Shown: one piece after another, positions 55,063 to 64,000 of the stretch | Position numbering within the stretch: the first letter of the stretch is position 1 | Layout: each line of letters starts with the position of its first letter | Origin: Pelistega sp. | Lineage (GTDB): Bacteria > Pseudomonadota > Gammaproteobacteria > Burkholderiales > Burkholderiaceae_B | Direction: 5' to 3' | Assembly: GCA_030538255.1 (NCBI GenBank) | Contig: JAUNUI010000004.1 | Location: forward strand, 1 to 64,000 | Length of the DNA stretch: 64,000 bases | Notes under the pieces: generated by a model | What the model saw: only the letters and a program-made list of their open reading frames with translations | What the model was told of the DNA's origin: nothing | The model's database searches: none | Translations under genes and position numbers: made by a program

Positions 55063-55124
55063 TAGACATTATCTTGTCATCGCTTTAAAGTTATGATTGG
55101 TATAAAGTCGAAGAAGGGAATAGT

Positions 55125-56528
55125 ATGCAAATTCAATTTTTTGGTGCCGCTCAAGAAGTTACAGGTTCTTGCTTTATGGTCAGCACTGCTTCACAACGTT
55201 TTCTGGTTGATTGTGGTATGTTGCAAGGTGGTAGAGAGGCGGTTCATCGGGTGCGCTTACCCTTCGACTTTGATGCAAGTGAAATTGATTTTGTTATCCT
55301 AACGCATGCACATATTGATCACAGTGGGCTTTTACCGAAACTGACGAAAGCCGGTTTTACGGGGCCGATTTATTGTACCCCAGCGACGCAAGATTTAATC
55401 TCGATTTTATTGCCTGATAGTGCCCATATTCAGCAAGTCGATGCTGAACGTGCGCAACGTCGTGAGAGGGAAGAGCCAGGTAAGTACACGGGTCTGACTG
55501 AGCCTATGTATGATATGGTGGATGTGCAGCAAAGCTTAGAACAAGTGGTGACGCATCAGTACGATACACTATTTTCACCCCATCCACACTTGCGGTTTCG
55601 CTTTCGTGATGCAGGCCATATTTTAGGTTCGGCGATTGTGGAATGTTGGCATCAGGATGAGGCGAATACAGCCCCAAAGAAAATCGTCTTTAGTGGAGAC
55701 TTAGGCCAGAATGAGCGCCCCATCTTACGCGACCCAACGCTTATCGAAGAAACTGATTATTTGGTGATGGAGGCGACTTATGGTGACCGTAATCATAAAA
55801 AAGAAAATGCCACCGATGCTGAGTTAATCCGTATCTTTGAGCAAACCTTACCCAGAGGCAATGTGATTATTCCAGCTTTCGCTGTTGGACGAACTCAAGA
55901 AATTATCTACAAGCTCATCCAATTGCATCAGCAATATTCAGTTAAGCCGTTTCCCATCTTTGTTGATTCTCCATTGGCGAGCAAGGCAACAGCGATAACG
56001 TTTAAACATATAGAATTATTCGATGATGAGGCTAAACAAGTGTTTGGCCGGAAAGCGATTCAAGAAAGTAAGATTAATATTACCTTTACAGATTCGGTTG
56101 AACAGTCGATGGCCTTGAATAGAATTAGCTCAGGAGCGGTAATTATATCGGCCAGTGGTATGGCTGACTCAGGGCGTATTCGTCATCATCTACGTCATAA
56201 TCTACCACGTCAACAATGTGCTATTTTGATTACTGGCTTCCAGGCGCAAGGTACATTGGGGCGCCGTTTAGTCGATGGCGCAGCCAGTGTGAATATGTTT
56301 GGTGAGAAAGTGCCTGTTCGCGCTTCCATTCATACCATCGGTGGTTTATCTGCGCATGCCGACCAGAGTGCTTTATTAGATTGGGTGCAAGGGTTTAAAG
56401 TAGCACCGAAAGAAACCTTCCTAGTGCATTCTGAACCCAAGCCTGCCACAGCTTTTAAAGCCTTAATTGAGCGCGAATTAGATTGGGATGTGACTATCCC
56501 GCAGCGTGGCCAGATAGTCAAGCTTTAG
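55125..56528 (+). CDS. Metallo-beta-lactamase/beta-CASP family ribonuclease-like protein
   Basis: 467 residues. The MBL metal motif is THAHIDHSG (H61, H63, D65, H66), further ligands are in DAGHILGSA and FSGDLG, and the beta-CASP and RMMBL parts have ASGMADSGRIRHHL and HTIGGLSAHADQSALLDW. This is the CPSF73/Ysh1-like bacterial group annotated as RNA-processing exonucleases, distinct from RNase J by length and order. Cytosolic. Its last 14 codons are duplicated after the stop (56530-56570), and a hairpin-repeat array lies in its leader. Confidence 0.9.
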   Translation: MQIQFFGAAQEVTGSCFMVSTASQRFLVDCGMLQGGREAVHRVRLPFDFDASEIDFVILTHAHIDHSGLLPKLTKAGFTGPIYCTPATQDLISILLPDSAHIQQVDAERAQRREREEPGKYTGLTEPMYDMVDVQQSLEQVVTHQYDTLFSPHPHLRFRFRDAGHILGSAIVECWHQDEANTAPKKIVFSGDLGQNERPILRDPTLIEETDYLVMEATYGDRNHKKENATDAELIRIFEQTLPRGNVIIPAFAVGRTQEIIYKLIQLHQQYSVKPFPIFVDSPLASKATAITFKHIELFDDEAKQVFGRKAIQESKINITFTDSVEQSMALNRISSGAVIISASGMADSGRIRHHLRHNLPRQQCAILITGFQAQGTLGRRLVDGAASVNMFGEKVPVRASIHTIGGLSAHADQSALLDWVQGFKVAPKETFLVHSEPKPATAFKALIERELDWDVTIPQRGQIVKL

Positions 56529-56570
56529 CATGTGACTATCCCGCAGTGTAGTGAGATAGTCAAGCTTTAG
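56488..56570 (+). repeat. Tandem duplication of the beta-CASP gene 3' end including stop
   Basis: 41-bp copies at 56488-56528 (coding, ending in TAG) and 56530-56570 match at 37 positions. Each has TGACTATC, a 14-nt loop and GATAGTCA (stems 56491-56498/56513-56520 and 56533-56540/56555-56562). All four substitutions fall in the loop; both 8-bp stems are intact. Confidence 0.92.
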
Positions 56571-56597
56571 ACTTTGCTGAGCTTATTAGGCTTTAGA

Positions 56598-56625
56598 TAA
56601 GACCTCGCTATTAAGACCCTCGCTA
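56598..56625 (-). repeat. 14-bp duplication touching the metE stop
   Basis: TAAGACCTCGCTA (56598-56610) and TAAGACCCTCGCTA (56612-56625). The second copy contains the metE stop codon (56623-56625 on the minus strand). Confidence 0.7.
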
Positions 56626-58923
56626 AGCCACCTGACTATCTGCACGTTCAGCCTGTAACTCTTTACGTAGTTCTTTCGCTACATCAACCATCACGCGAAG
56701 CGCTGCGATAGTCTCAGGCCAAGCGCGGGTTTTCAAGCCACAATCGGGATTCACCCAAAGTCGCTCAGCAGGCACGACGTCCAAAGCTTTACGTAGCAAT
56801 TTCTCAATTTCATGCGCATTAGGCACACGTGGGCTATGAATATCATAGACGCCAGGTCCAATATCATTCGGATAATTAAAGTCGCTAAAGGCATGCAATA
56901 ATTCCATATCTGAACGCGATGTTTCAATGGTAATAACGTCAGCGTCCATACTGGCGATGGCTGGCAAAATATCATTAAACTCTGAATAGCACATATGGGT
57001 ATGAATCTGCGTACTGTCTTCAACACCAGAGGCGCTAAGGCGGAAGGCGTAACATGCCCAGTTCAAATAATCATGCCACTGCGCGCGCTTAAGCGGTAAA
57101 CCCTCTCGTAATGCCGGCTCGTCGATCTGAATGACTTTAATGCCGGCTTTTTCCAAATCAAGAACTTCATCATTTAAGGCTAAAGCAATTTGCGTGCAGA
57201 CTTCACTACGTGGAATATCATCGCGCACAAAGCTCCATTGCAGCATCGTTACAGGACCGGTAAGCATACCTTTCATTGGACGCTTGGTCTGGGTTTGCGC
57301 ATAGGCTGACCAATATACGGTCATGGCATTAGGGCGCGCAACATCGCCATAAATAATCGGTGGTTTAACGCAGCGGCTACCGTAACTTTGAACCCAGGCA
57401 AATTGAGTAAATGCATAGCCGTCCAACTGTTCACCAAAGTATTCCACCATATCATTACGCTCTGCCTCACCATGCACAGGAATATCAATATCGAGCGCTT
57501 CTTGGATTTGCACGGCATGGGCGATTTCTTTTTTCATTAAGGTTTGATATTCAGCCTCACTCAGTTGGCCTTTTTTAAATAGTGCACGTGCTTGGCGAAT
57601 ATCCGTAGTCTGAGGGAAAGAGCCAATGGTCGTGGTTGGTAAGAGCGGTAGTTTTAGCCATGCTTGTTGGGCCACGATACGCTTTGCAAAGTGACTATGG
57701 CGCTTGTCGGCATCGGCCCTTAATTGTTTTACGCGTTCTTGGACGGCAACTCGGTGGATTTGTCGATTGCTCGCGCGATCATCAGCGACAATATCGGAGG
57801 CACAAAGTTGGGCCGAAATAGCGGCTTCACCTTGGTTTAAACCCTTAACAAGCAGTGATAATTCTTGAACTTTCTGCTCGGCGAAGGCTAACCATGACTT
57901 TAAGTCTCCATCAAGCTTGCTCTCTAATTGCAAGTTTTGTGGGCAATGCAGAAGAGAACAGCTTGGGGCAAGCCATAGATTATCAGCGAATTTCGCATAT
58001 GCAGCTTGCACATTGCTTAAGATTTTGCGTAAGTTGGCACGCCAGACATTGCGACCATCCACCACACCAATAGACAAGACCTTAGTACTTGGCCATTGAG
58101 CAATAAATGTCTCTAATTGCTCTGGGGCACGGACAAGATCAATATGTAAACCATCTATATCAAGTGTTCGTAGCCTTTTAATATGCGCTGAAACGGCACC
58201 GAAGTAAGTGGCCAATAAGATCTTAATATTTGCGGCTTGTTGCAGTTGTGCGTAAGTACTTGCTAAGGCATCTAGCCACTCATCACTGAGGTCTAGGCAT
58301 AGAATTGGCTCATCAATTTGTACCCAATCCACGCCTTCTTGACTAAGGACTTGTAAAAGACCGGCATAGGCGGGGAGTAAGCGCGGTAAGAGATCTAGGC
58401 GATTAAATTCCTCACCCTTGGTTTTGCCTAAATACAATAAGCTAAGCGGGCCGACTAAGGTCACTTTTAGTTTGTCTTGTACGCTTTGTGCTTGCTTGAC
58501 TTGTGCAATGAGATTCTTAGCTTGTGTAGAGAATTGTGTATCAGCGGTCCATTCAGGCACGATGTAGTGGTAGTTAGTGTCAAACCACTTGGTCATTTCC
58601 ATGGCAAATTGTTCTTTATTTCCACGAGCTAATTCGAAATATTGTTCGACACTGATATTGTCTGCATCAAAGCCAAAGCGGCGTGGTGGTGCACCAACGG
58701 CGAGTAGGGTATCTAGTACTTGGTCGTATAAAGAGAAATCACCGACACTTAAGTATTCAGCACCGAGTTCTTTTTGAGTATGCCAGTTGTGCAAGCGAAT
58801 CGTCGCTGCGGTTTCGAGTAACTGCGCGAGGCTTGATTCGCCACGCCAGAAAGCTTCTTGGGCAAATTTGAGTTCGCGCTTTGGGCCAATACGTGGAAAA
58901 CCTAGTAAATGAAACTTGCTCAT
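56623..58923 (-). CDS. metE: Cobalamin-independent methionine synthase
   Basis: Transfers the methyl group of 5-methyltetrahydrofolate-triglutamate to homocysteine. 766 residues: an N-terminal barrel ([13 protein letters not shown] at the start) and a catalytic C-terminal barrel with [26 protein letters not shown], and the zinc ligands in HTHMCYSEF and NPDCGLKTR. It is divergent from metR with a MetR operator in between, which is also the enterobacterial arrangement. Confidence 0.97.
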   Translation of the reverse strand: MSKFHLLGFPRIGPKRELKFAQEAFWRGESSLAQLLETAATIRLHNWHTQKELGAEYLSVGDFSLYDQVLDTLLAVGAPPRRFGFDADNISVEQYFELARGNKEQFAMEMTKWFDTNYHYIVPEWTADTQFSTQAKNLIAQVKQAQSVQDKLKVTLVGPLSLLYLGKTKGEEFNRLDLLPRLLPAYAGLLQVLSQEGVDWVQIDEPILCLDLSDEWLDALASTYAQLQQAANIKILLATYFGAVSAHIKRLRTLDIDGLHIDLVRAPEQLETFIAQWPSTKVLSIGVVDGRNVWRANLRKILSNVQAAYAKFADNLWLAPSCSLLHCPQNLQLESKLDGDLKSWLAFAEQKVQELSLLVKGLNQGEAAISAQLCASDIVADDRASNRQIHRVAVQERVKQLRADADKRHSHFAKRIVAQQAWLKLPLLPTTTIGSFPQTTDIRQARALFKKGQLSEAEYQTLMKKEIAHAVQIQEALDIDIPVHGEAERNDMVEYFGEQLDGYAFTQFAWVQSYGSRCVKPPIIYGDVARPNAMTVYWSAYAQTQTKRPMKGMLTGPVTMLQWSFVRDDIPRSEVCTQIALALNDEVLDLEKAGIKVIQIDEPALREGLPLKRAQWHDYLNWACYAFRLSASGVEDSTQIHTHMCYSEFNDILPAIASMDADVITIETSRSDMELLHAFSDFNYPNDIGPGVYDIHSPRVPNAHEIEKLLRKALDVVPAERLWVNPDCGLKTRAWPETIAALRVMVDVAKELRKELQAERADSQVA

Positions 58924-59256
58924 GATTAATATTAAACCTTATAAATTATTTGCATAAATCCTATATTTGACATAATATGTCCCCTATATAAATGAGTCAA
59001 ACGATTAATATTTGTACTTAATATGAATTTTATTCATGATTATGTTGATCTTGTTAATCGCTACGACTTACTTTGCTGGCATGTCATAAGGTTCAGGGTG
59101 AGCGCAGGGAGCTGATAGTGAGCGGGGGATAGGGTGGCTCGTTTATTTCAGCACTGTCTGGTGGCTAGTGTCTTAGTACAATACGGCTCAAATGAAGACT
59201 TTTTACGTAATCAAGAGGTGGGTGTTACAGAATTATGATGCTGTTATGGATAATAT
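58924..59256. promoter_or_regulatory. metE-metR divergent control region
   Basis: 333 bp without a gene. It holds the MetR operator at 59023-59037. The metE-proximal 100 bp are AT-rich; I see no S-box, SAM or cobalamin riboswitch signature. Confidence 0.7.
59023..59037. promoter_or_regulatory. MetR operator
   Basis: ATGAATTTTATTCAT is a perfect inverted repeat (6+3+6) and contains the known MetR consensus TGAA-N5-TTCA exactly (59024-59036). It is 100 bp upstream of the metE start and 219 bp upstream of metR. In enterobacteria homocysteine-bound MetR activates metE from such sites and represses its own gene. Confidence 0.85.
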
Positions 59257-60186
59257 ATGAGTAATTTTCTTGAATTTCGACACTTAAAAACGATGCAGGC
59301 GCTGGCTCAAACAGGGAGCGTATCAGCCGCAGCGGAACACTTATTTGTTACGCAGTCTGCTTTATCGCATCAGATAAGAGCGCTAGAAGAACATTATCAG
59401 AGTAGCCTGTTTGAACGTAAATCATCACCGATTCGTTTTACGGTCGCAGGTGAGCGCTTACTGCAATTAGCTAATGAGGTGTTTCCTCTCGTCGCTGCTG
59501 CTGAACGTGAGATTGCGCAAATTGTGCAAGGAGAAGCAGGGGAATTGCGTGTCGCAGTTGAATGTCACACCTGCTTTGATTGGTTAATGCCCGCGATGGA
59601 TACGTTCCGACCTTTATGGCCACAGGTTGAGTTAGATATTGTTTCAGGTTTTCATGCGGATCCCGTCGGTCTTTTGCTCAGTCACAAAGCTGACCTAGCG
59701 ATTGTCTCTGAGGTTGAAGAGCAAATGGGGATAGAACATCAGCCCTTATTTGCCTATGAGATGGTGGGTATTTGTGCTAAGGATCACCCTTTGGCTGCGA
59801 AATCGATATGGCAAGCGGAAGATTTCGCCGATGAGACCTTAATCACCTATCCTGTACCAGATGAGATGCTGGATCTCATGCGTAAGGTGTTGATTCCCGC
59901 GGGAATTAATCCAAGTCGCCGCAGTAGTGAGTTAACGGTTGCGATTATTCAATTGGTCTCCAGCCGTCGCGGTATCGCGGCCTTACCGTATTGGACGGTC
60001 ATGCCTTATTTGGAAAAAGGCTATGTAGTGGCACGCCAAGTCGGTGACACACCTCTGCAAAGCGAGCTTTATGCCGCGATTCGCAGCGAGGAAAAAGGCC
60101 ACCAATACTTGCAGGATTTCTGCCGTATCGTGAAAGAGCGTAGTTTTGCGAGCTTACCTGGTTTAAGCCCGCTTAGTGGTGCTTGA
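59257..60186 (+). CDS. metR: LysR-type regulator of methionine synthesis MetR
   Basis: 309 residues. The N-terminal winged helix-turn-helix reads FRHLKTMQALAQTGSVSAAA..TQSALSHQIRALE, matching MetR's HLKT and QSALSHQ features. The effector domain has VECHTCFDWLMPAM (about 108-121), close to the MetR ECHSC segment where homocysteine is sensed, and GIAALPYW near 244-251. The neighbouring metE and the operator confirm the assignment. Confidence 0.94.
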   Translation: MSNFLEFRHLKTMQALAQTGSVSAAAEHLFVTQSALSHQIRALEEHYQSSLFERKSSPIRFTVAGERLLQLANEVFPLVAAAEREIAQIVQGEAGELRVAVECHTCFDWLMPAMDTFRPLWPQVELDIVSGFHADPVGLLLSHKADLAIVSEVEEQMGIEHQPLFAYEMVGICAKDHPLAAKSIWQAEDFADETLITYPVPDEMLDLMRKVLIPAGINPSRRSSELTVAIIQLVSSRRGIAALPYWTVMPYLEKGYVVARQVGDTPLQSELYAAIRSEEKGHQYLQDFCRIVKERSFASLPGLSPLSGA

Positions 60187-60206
60187 GCTTAAGGCCAAAA
60201 ACTGTA

Positions 60207-60234
60207 GGCATTAAGCGGGTTAGCGCTTAATGCC
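60207..60234. terminator. Bidirectional terminator between metR and the BCCT gene
   Basis: GGCATTAAGCG (60207-60217), a 6-nt loop, CGCTTAATGCC (60224-60234): an 11-bp perfect stem. On the minus strand TACAGTTTTT follows; the plus side is less U-rich. Confidence 0.7.
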
Positions 60235-60269
60235 CGTTAAATCAAAACTTACTGTTTTCTATAGTAGCT

Positions 60270-62228
60270 TTAGGATGTCTTCTCGGACTGCTTGTCTGCA
60301 CTCGACGTAGGCTTTATATCTGGCTCCTCATGCTGCGTAACATCGCTTGGGCTATGAGTATTGTCTTGTCCCTCAAGCTGTTCTACTTTGAGTTGTTCCG
60401 GTTCGAGCGGTTCAATGTTCTCTTGAGTTTGGCCATTGTTCGCCACATCATTCTGACGTAATTCTTCATAAATCGCCTGTTGAGCGAGTACTGAGCCTTC
60501 AGGCGCTTCAGAGGTTTCACCATGCTCCCAAGGAGCATTATCTGGGACTTCTTCTATATGAATAGTTTTCAATGAGTAGTCGGGTTGATAATAGAGGTCA
60601 TATTTTGCCGCTTTGATAATCGATAACATAAGCATGCTCATAATGATTAATAAGGGTGCACCAGCAAAGATTGAGGCTGTTTGTAAGGTAGAAAGATCAC
60701 CTAAGAACATCAGCGTGGCCGGCATGATGCATAAGGCAAACGCCCAGAACAAGCGATTCCAGCGATGGGGTTCACCATCCACTTCACGTTGTACCACTGA
60801 GGCAAGAATATAAGAAATACTATCGAAAGTGGTTGCGGTAAAGATAATTGATAAGATGGTGAAGGTGAAAATAACGATCCATGGCATAGGTAAGGTATGC
60901 AATACGGCAAAAATAGCCGCTGTAGCACCTTGTTGGTTCAATATTTCCACCACATCAAGCGTTTCTGATAATTGTAAATACAGACCATAATTGCCTAAGA
61001 TAATAAAGAATATGGCGCAGCCGAGGGAGCCGAAAAATAAGGCACCGACAGTCATTTGGCGAATCGTACGGCCTTTTGATATTTTCGCAATAAACAGACC
61101 AATCGTAGGCGCGAAAACTAACCACCAGGCCCAATAGAAAACGGTCCAGTCTTTAGGGAAATTACTTTTCTTAAAGCCATAGTTGGAGAACTCACCAAAA
61201 GGCTCAATCCAGGTCATCATGGTAAATATTTGTGTAATTGAACGACCTAGGGCTTCCAGTCCCGTATTCAGGATAAATACGGTAGGCCCAACAAATAGAA
61301 CAAAAAGCAGAAAGATAATGGCTAAGTAAAAATTAATATTCGATAAGAGCTGAATGCCACCGCGTAAGCCTTGATAAGCACTATAGGCAAAGATAGCTGT
61401 GGTCAAGAGAAGTACTGCGAGTTGCGTCATCAGCGTATTGGGGATATCAAATAACTCGTATAAGCCGTGGGTTATCATGGGGGAGGCTAAACCTAAGGTT
61501 GTGGCACCACCACCAATCATGCCGAAAATGAAAAAGACATCAATCAGCTTGCCCCAGCGGCTTTTAGCAAATTTTTCGCCGGTGAGAGGCATCAGACTCT
61601 GGCTAATTTTAAGGACAGGGGAGTTACGTACATGGGTGAAATAGGCAATGCTAATCGCAGGTACCATATAAATCGCCCAGGCAACGGGTCCCCAGTGGAA
61701 CATGCCATAGGTCGAGGCCCAACGGATAGCTTCGGGGGATTTCGGTGCTATGCCGAAAGGAGGGCCTTGATAGTAATACATCCATTCAACAATGCCCCAA
61801 TATAAGATACTTGCCCCAATACCAGCACAGAACATCATAGCGGCCCAGGAGCCAGTTTTAAACTCTATCTCGTCTTCAGGCTTGCCCAGCTTAATCTTGC
61901 CTATATCCGATGTGGAAATATAGATGACGAAAAGAAGAGATAATACGCCGAAAGCTAAATAAGCAACGCCAAATTTCTCGGTGACGAATGTTTTAGCGAT
62001 AGCCACCCAATCTGCGCCTTGTGCCGGGAAGGCAATTAAGGGAAGGGTGACGGCGAGTAGAAGAATGATGACACCAAAGAAGGTGAATTTATCGATGCGG
62101 GTATCGATTCGTGAGTCGAGCTTATGACCTTCGGCAGAAAGGTCTTCAGGACTTAAGACGGGATGTGTGCGTGTTGTGCGAGCTTGCATCGATAAAGCAT
62201 CGCTTGAGGAAGGTGATGAATCAGACAA
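60270..62228 (-). CDS. BCCT family betaine/carnitine/choline transporter
   Basis: 652 residues, twelve membrane spans (about 48-540). BCCT markers: GIGASILYWGIVEWMYYY (Trp-rich, about 136-153), MFHWGPVAWAIY, GMIGGGATTLGLA and FYWAWWLVFAPTIGLFIAKIS with the conserved aromatic box. The start is a TTG well supported by AGGAG 5 bp upstream (62234-62238). It has a 50-residue N-terminal and a 100-residue acidic, Gln/Glu-rich C-terminal tail, longer than usual; in BetP the tail senses osmotic stress. The exact substrate cannot be told. Confidence 0.92.
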   Translation of the reverse strand: MSDSSPSSSDALSMQARTTRTHPVLSPEDLSAEGHKLDSRIDTRIDKFTFFGVIILLLAVTLPLIAFPAQGADWVAIAKTFVTEKFGVAYLAFGVLSLLFVIYISTSDIGKIKLGKPEDEIEFKTGSWAAMMFCAGIGASILYWGIVEWMYYYQGPPFGIAPKSPEAIRWASTYGMFHWGPVAWAIYMVPAISIAYFTHVRNSPVLKISQSLMPLTGEKFAKSRWGKLIDVFFIFGMIGGGATTLGLASPMITHGLYELFDIPNTLMTQLAVLLLTTAIFAYSAYQGLRGGIQLLSNINFYLAIIFLLFVLFVGPTVFILNTGLEALGRSITQIFTMMTWIEPFGEFSNYGFKKSNFPKDWTVFYWAWWLVFAPTIGLFIAKISKGRTIRQMTVGALFFGSLGCAIFFIILGNYGLYLQLSETLDVVEILNQQGATAAIFAVLHTLPMPWIVIFTFTILSIIFTATTFDSISYILASVVQREVDGEPHRWNRLFWAFALCIMPATLMFLGDLSTLQTASIFAGAPLLIIMSMLMLSIIKAAKYDLYYQPDYSLKTIHIEEVPDNAPWEHGETSEAPEGSVLAQQAIYEELRQNDVANNGQTQENIEPLEPEQLKVEQLEGQDNTHSPSDVTQHEEPDIKPTSSADKQSEKTS

Positions 62229-62763
62229 GTTGGCTCCTAAATTGGTTTTTCGTGAGTGTCATGTCAGTTTTAGAGCAAAACAGCGAAGAGAGTATGACTA
62301 ATTAAGTAGTGTGAAATTAGTGTGAAATAAACTGAATTAAGTTAAAACGACGGTTAATTTAAATTAAATCCCAAGGGATAATGAGGTATTTAGTATAGCA
62401 TATATGTAAATCATTGAATTATAAGGGTTATTTTAAATGGATACTAGGTGGGTTCTAGTTAGAATTTATGTTTATCTGAAATTCTTGTGATTTGTACAAA
62501 GACTTAATGGTGAAGCTAAAAATGTAATAGTTAAGGTAAAAATTTAATGCTAAAGATAAATATGATTAGAAGACAGGATATTAAGTATGACAAGAGGGTG
62601 GAGACATTGAGTTATAAGGATTATTTTAAATTGGTGTTGAATGCTCAAAAAAGGCTTGAAATATAGAGACTTATCCTTATTTAATATGGATTATTTGGAA
62701 TTCAATCAAGCTTAAAGCTCACGAATTCGGCAAGAGGTCGTTGAATAATAAGGGTTTTTAATT
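62229..62763. other. 535-bp AT-rich spacer with a dispersed repeat
   Basis: No gene is seen. A 27-bp element lies at 62412-62438 and again at 62605-62631 with two mismatches (CATTGA(A/G)TTATAAGG core, offset 193). Shorter echoes lie near 62689 (ATGGATTATT) and 62742 (TTGAATAATAAGGG). Promoters for the flanking divergent genes must be here. Confidence 0.6.
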
Positions 62764-63756
62764 ATGGACTTTAGTAATTTAAAATTATCAGTTTTAAACT
62801 TGGCGCCAGTCCGCCAAGGTTATGATAATGCACAAGCAGTACAAGCGATGACAGAATTGGCTCAGGCAGTTGAACAGATGGGCTATGAGCGTTACTGGAT
62901 TGCCGAACATCATAATATTCCTGGGCTTGTAAGTTCTGCCACAAGTATCTTAATTGGACATGTACTGCAAAATACGCAGAAAATACGCGTGGGTTCTGGT
63001 GGCATTATGTTGCCCAATCATAGCCCCTTGGTTGTGGCTGAGCAATTCGGTACCTTAGCCACTATTTATCCAAATCGTGTGGATTTAGGGTTAGGGCGCG
63101 CGCCAGGGACTGACCGCATGACAGCAGCTGCTTTACGCCGCACCCATCAAGAGACGGCCTTAAGTTTCCCTGATGATGTCCAGGCCCTACAACGTTATTT
63201 AGGCGACGATAGCATGCAAGGCTATGTTAAAGCCTATCCAGGTATGGGTACCAATGTACCGATATATATTCTTGGTTCTAGTACAGAGAGTGCTTATTTA
63301 GCTGCGGCTTTAGGTCTGCCATACGCCTTTGCTGCACATTTTGCACCACGGATGTTAGAAAGTGCCGCACAGATTTATCGTCAGAATTTTAGGCCCTCAG
63401 CAGTGCTTGATAAGCCATATTTTATTTTGGCGTGTAATTTGATTAGTGCTGATACAGATGAAGAGGCTCAATGGTTATCGACTTCGCATTATCATCTGGT
63501 GTTAAGTATTGTGCGTAATTCACGATTGCCATTGATGCCACCACGTGATTTGCCCACAGATTTAAGTGAATCTGAGCGCCAAGTCGTTGAGTCTATGACG
63601 GCGTATACTTTAAAAGGCAGTAAGGCAACAATTACCGCGCAATTAGAATCTTGGCAGAATGTGCTGCATGCCGATGAGTTAATGGTGGTCAGTTATATTT
63701 ACGACCAAGAGAAACAGAAAGCGGCATATCAAACCTTAAAAGATATTTGTTGTTAA
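62764..63756 (+). CDS. Luciferase-like flavin-dependent monooxygenase, YhbW type
   Basis: A 330-residue TIM-barrel of the bacterial luciferase superfamily, non-fluorescent LLM subgroup. It begins LKLSVLNLAPVRQG and has YWIAEHHNIPG (about 43-53), GSGGIMLPNHSPLVVAEQFGTL and RVDLGLGRAPGTD, all typical of YhbW/MsnO8 proteins. FMN binding is expected; the substrate is unknown. It starts after an AT-rich spacer and has no operon partners in view. Confidence 0.9.
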   Translation: MDFSNLKLSVLNLAPVRQGYDNAQAVQAMTELAQAVEQMGYERYWIAEHHNIPGLVSSATSILIGHVLQNTQKIRVGSGGIMLPNHSPLVVAEQFGTLATIYPNRVDLGLGRAPGTDRMTAAALRRTHQETALSFPDDVQALQRYLGDDSMQGYVKAYPGMGTNVPIYILGSSTESAYLAAALGLPYAFAAHFAPRMLESAAQIYRQNFRPSAVLDKPYFILACNLISADTDEEAQWLSTSHYHLVLSIVRNSRLPLMPPRDLPTDLSESERQVVESMTAYTLKGSKATITAQLESWQNVLHADELMVVSYIYDQEKQKAAYQTLKDICC

Positions 63757-64000
63757 GCGTGGTCACTGCAGATATTTGTAGCCGCTATAGCACGGCGAAA
63801 CTTTGCATGGCTTTGTATCTAAGCGCTGCATCTTAGTTTTGAATGTGTGCCTTGTTATTTAAGTTTATATGACGTGTAGCTGAGTATGAATAGATCGCGC
63901 GTCCATAAATGCAGTACGAACAGATCATGTGACTATAAATGTGATTAACGCGTGCGTTTAGTTTAAGCAATCAAAGCGTGGTTTATTAGGAGGCCTGGAT
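63757..64000. other. Right-edge intergenic sequence
   Basis: No gene is visible in the last 244 bp apart from the tandem repeat at 63883-63942. AGGAGG at 63988-63993 could be the ribosome binding site of a gene starting just outside the window. Confidence 0.5.
63883..63942. repeat. Two 30-bp tandem units
   Basis: Units 63883-63912 and 63913-63942 abut exactly and match at 22 of 30 positions (AGTA(T/C)GAA(T/C)AGATC start, ATAAATG end). Six of the eight differences are transitions. Confidence 0.85.

Noticed and set aside
58924..59256. SAM or cobalamin riboswitch upstream of metE
   Set aside because: None of the conserved core motifs can be found; the MetR palindrome explains the regulation better.
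1..64000. tRNA genes, prophage or integrated element
   Set aside because: No TTCGA-type T-loop with matching acceptor stems, no integrase, transposase or phage structural genes were seen on either strand.

Overview
The window is a gene-dense, moderately AT-rich bacterial chromosome segment. It looks like a Burkholderiales member of the Alcaligenaceae type, in the neighbourhood of Pelistega, Oligella or Taylorella. That placement is inferred from three things: gene order (map-glnD divergent from rpsB-tsf-pyrH-frr-uppS-cdsA-dxr-rseP-bamA-ompH-lpxD-fabZ-lpxA-lpxB-rnhB, and smpB divergent from ratA-ratB), a Bug/TctC-type solute-binding protein, and protein sequences that read as betaproteobacterial. 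I see no rRNA, tRNA, prophage, insertion sequence or CRISPR array.

Layout. 1-5030 (minus strand): dsbB, marC, glnD and map. 5632-21168 (plus): the long translation and envelope cluster, covering ribosomal protein S2, EF-Ts, UMP kinase, ribosome recycling, undecaprenyl and isoprenoid precursors, CDP-DAG, site-2 protease, outer-membrane assembly, lipid A and RNase HII. 21975-30289: a fatty acid desaturase, an rRNA/tRNA methyltransferase, the divergent ppsR/ppsA pair, an FKBP, an NfeD/stomatin pair and an isochorismatase-like hydrolase. 30425-33014: smpB / ratA-ratB / an enoyl-CoA-hydratase-family acyl-CoA hydrolase. 33074-34590: a very AT-rich island with an orphan protein carrying a type V secretion extended signal peptide. 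34779-41684: ygfZ, then mltG-tmk-holB-tatD, then two secreted proteins. 41761-49057 (minus): a complete six-gene Mrp-type cation/proton antiporter operon with an RhtA exporter and a glutathione peroxidase attached. 49462-51634: a fused ECF sigma/anti-sigma protein divergent from a short-chain dehydrogenase. 52017-53877 (minus): a two-gene unknown module next to a Bug protein. 54170-56528: an M23 peptidase and a beta-CASP nuclease-like protein. 56623-60186: metE divergent from metR with a perfect MetR operator between them. 60270-63756: a BCCT transporter and a YhbW-like flavin monooxygenase.

Two things stand out. First, many intergenic spaces hold short, diverged direct repeats (about 14-67 bp period) whose sequence is private to each locus. 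Several units are hairpins, and several run across the stop codon of the upstream gene (tatD, the beta-CASP gene, ygfZ, metE), so the gene's 3' end is echoed just downstream. Second, two proteins have unusual architecture: the one-piece sigma/anti-sigma membrane protein and the small ESPR protein that has no outer-membrane anchor. All comparisons were made by eye; no database was searched.
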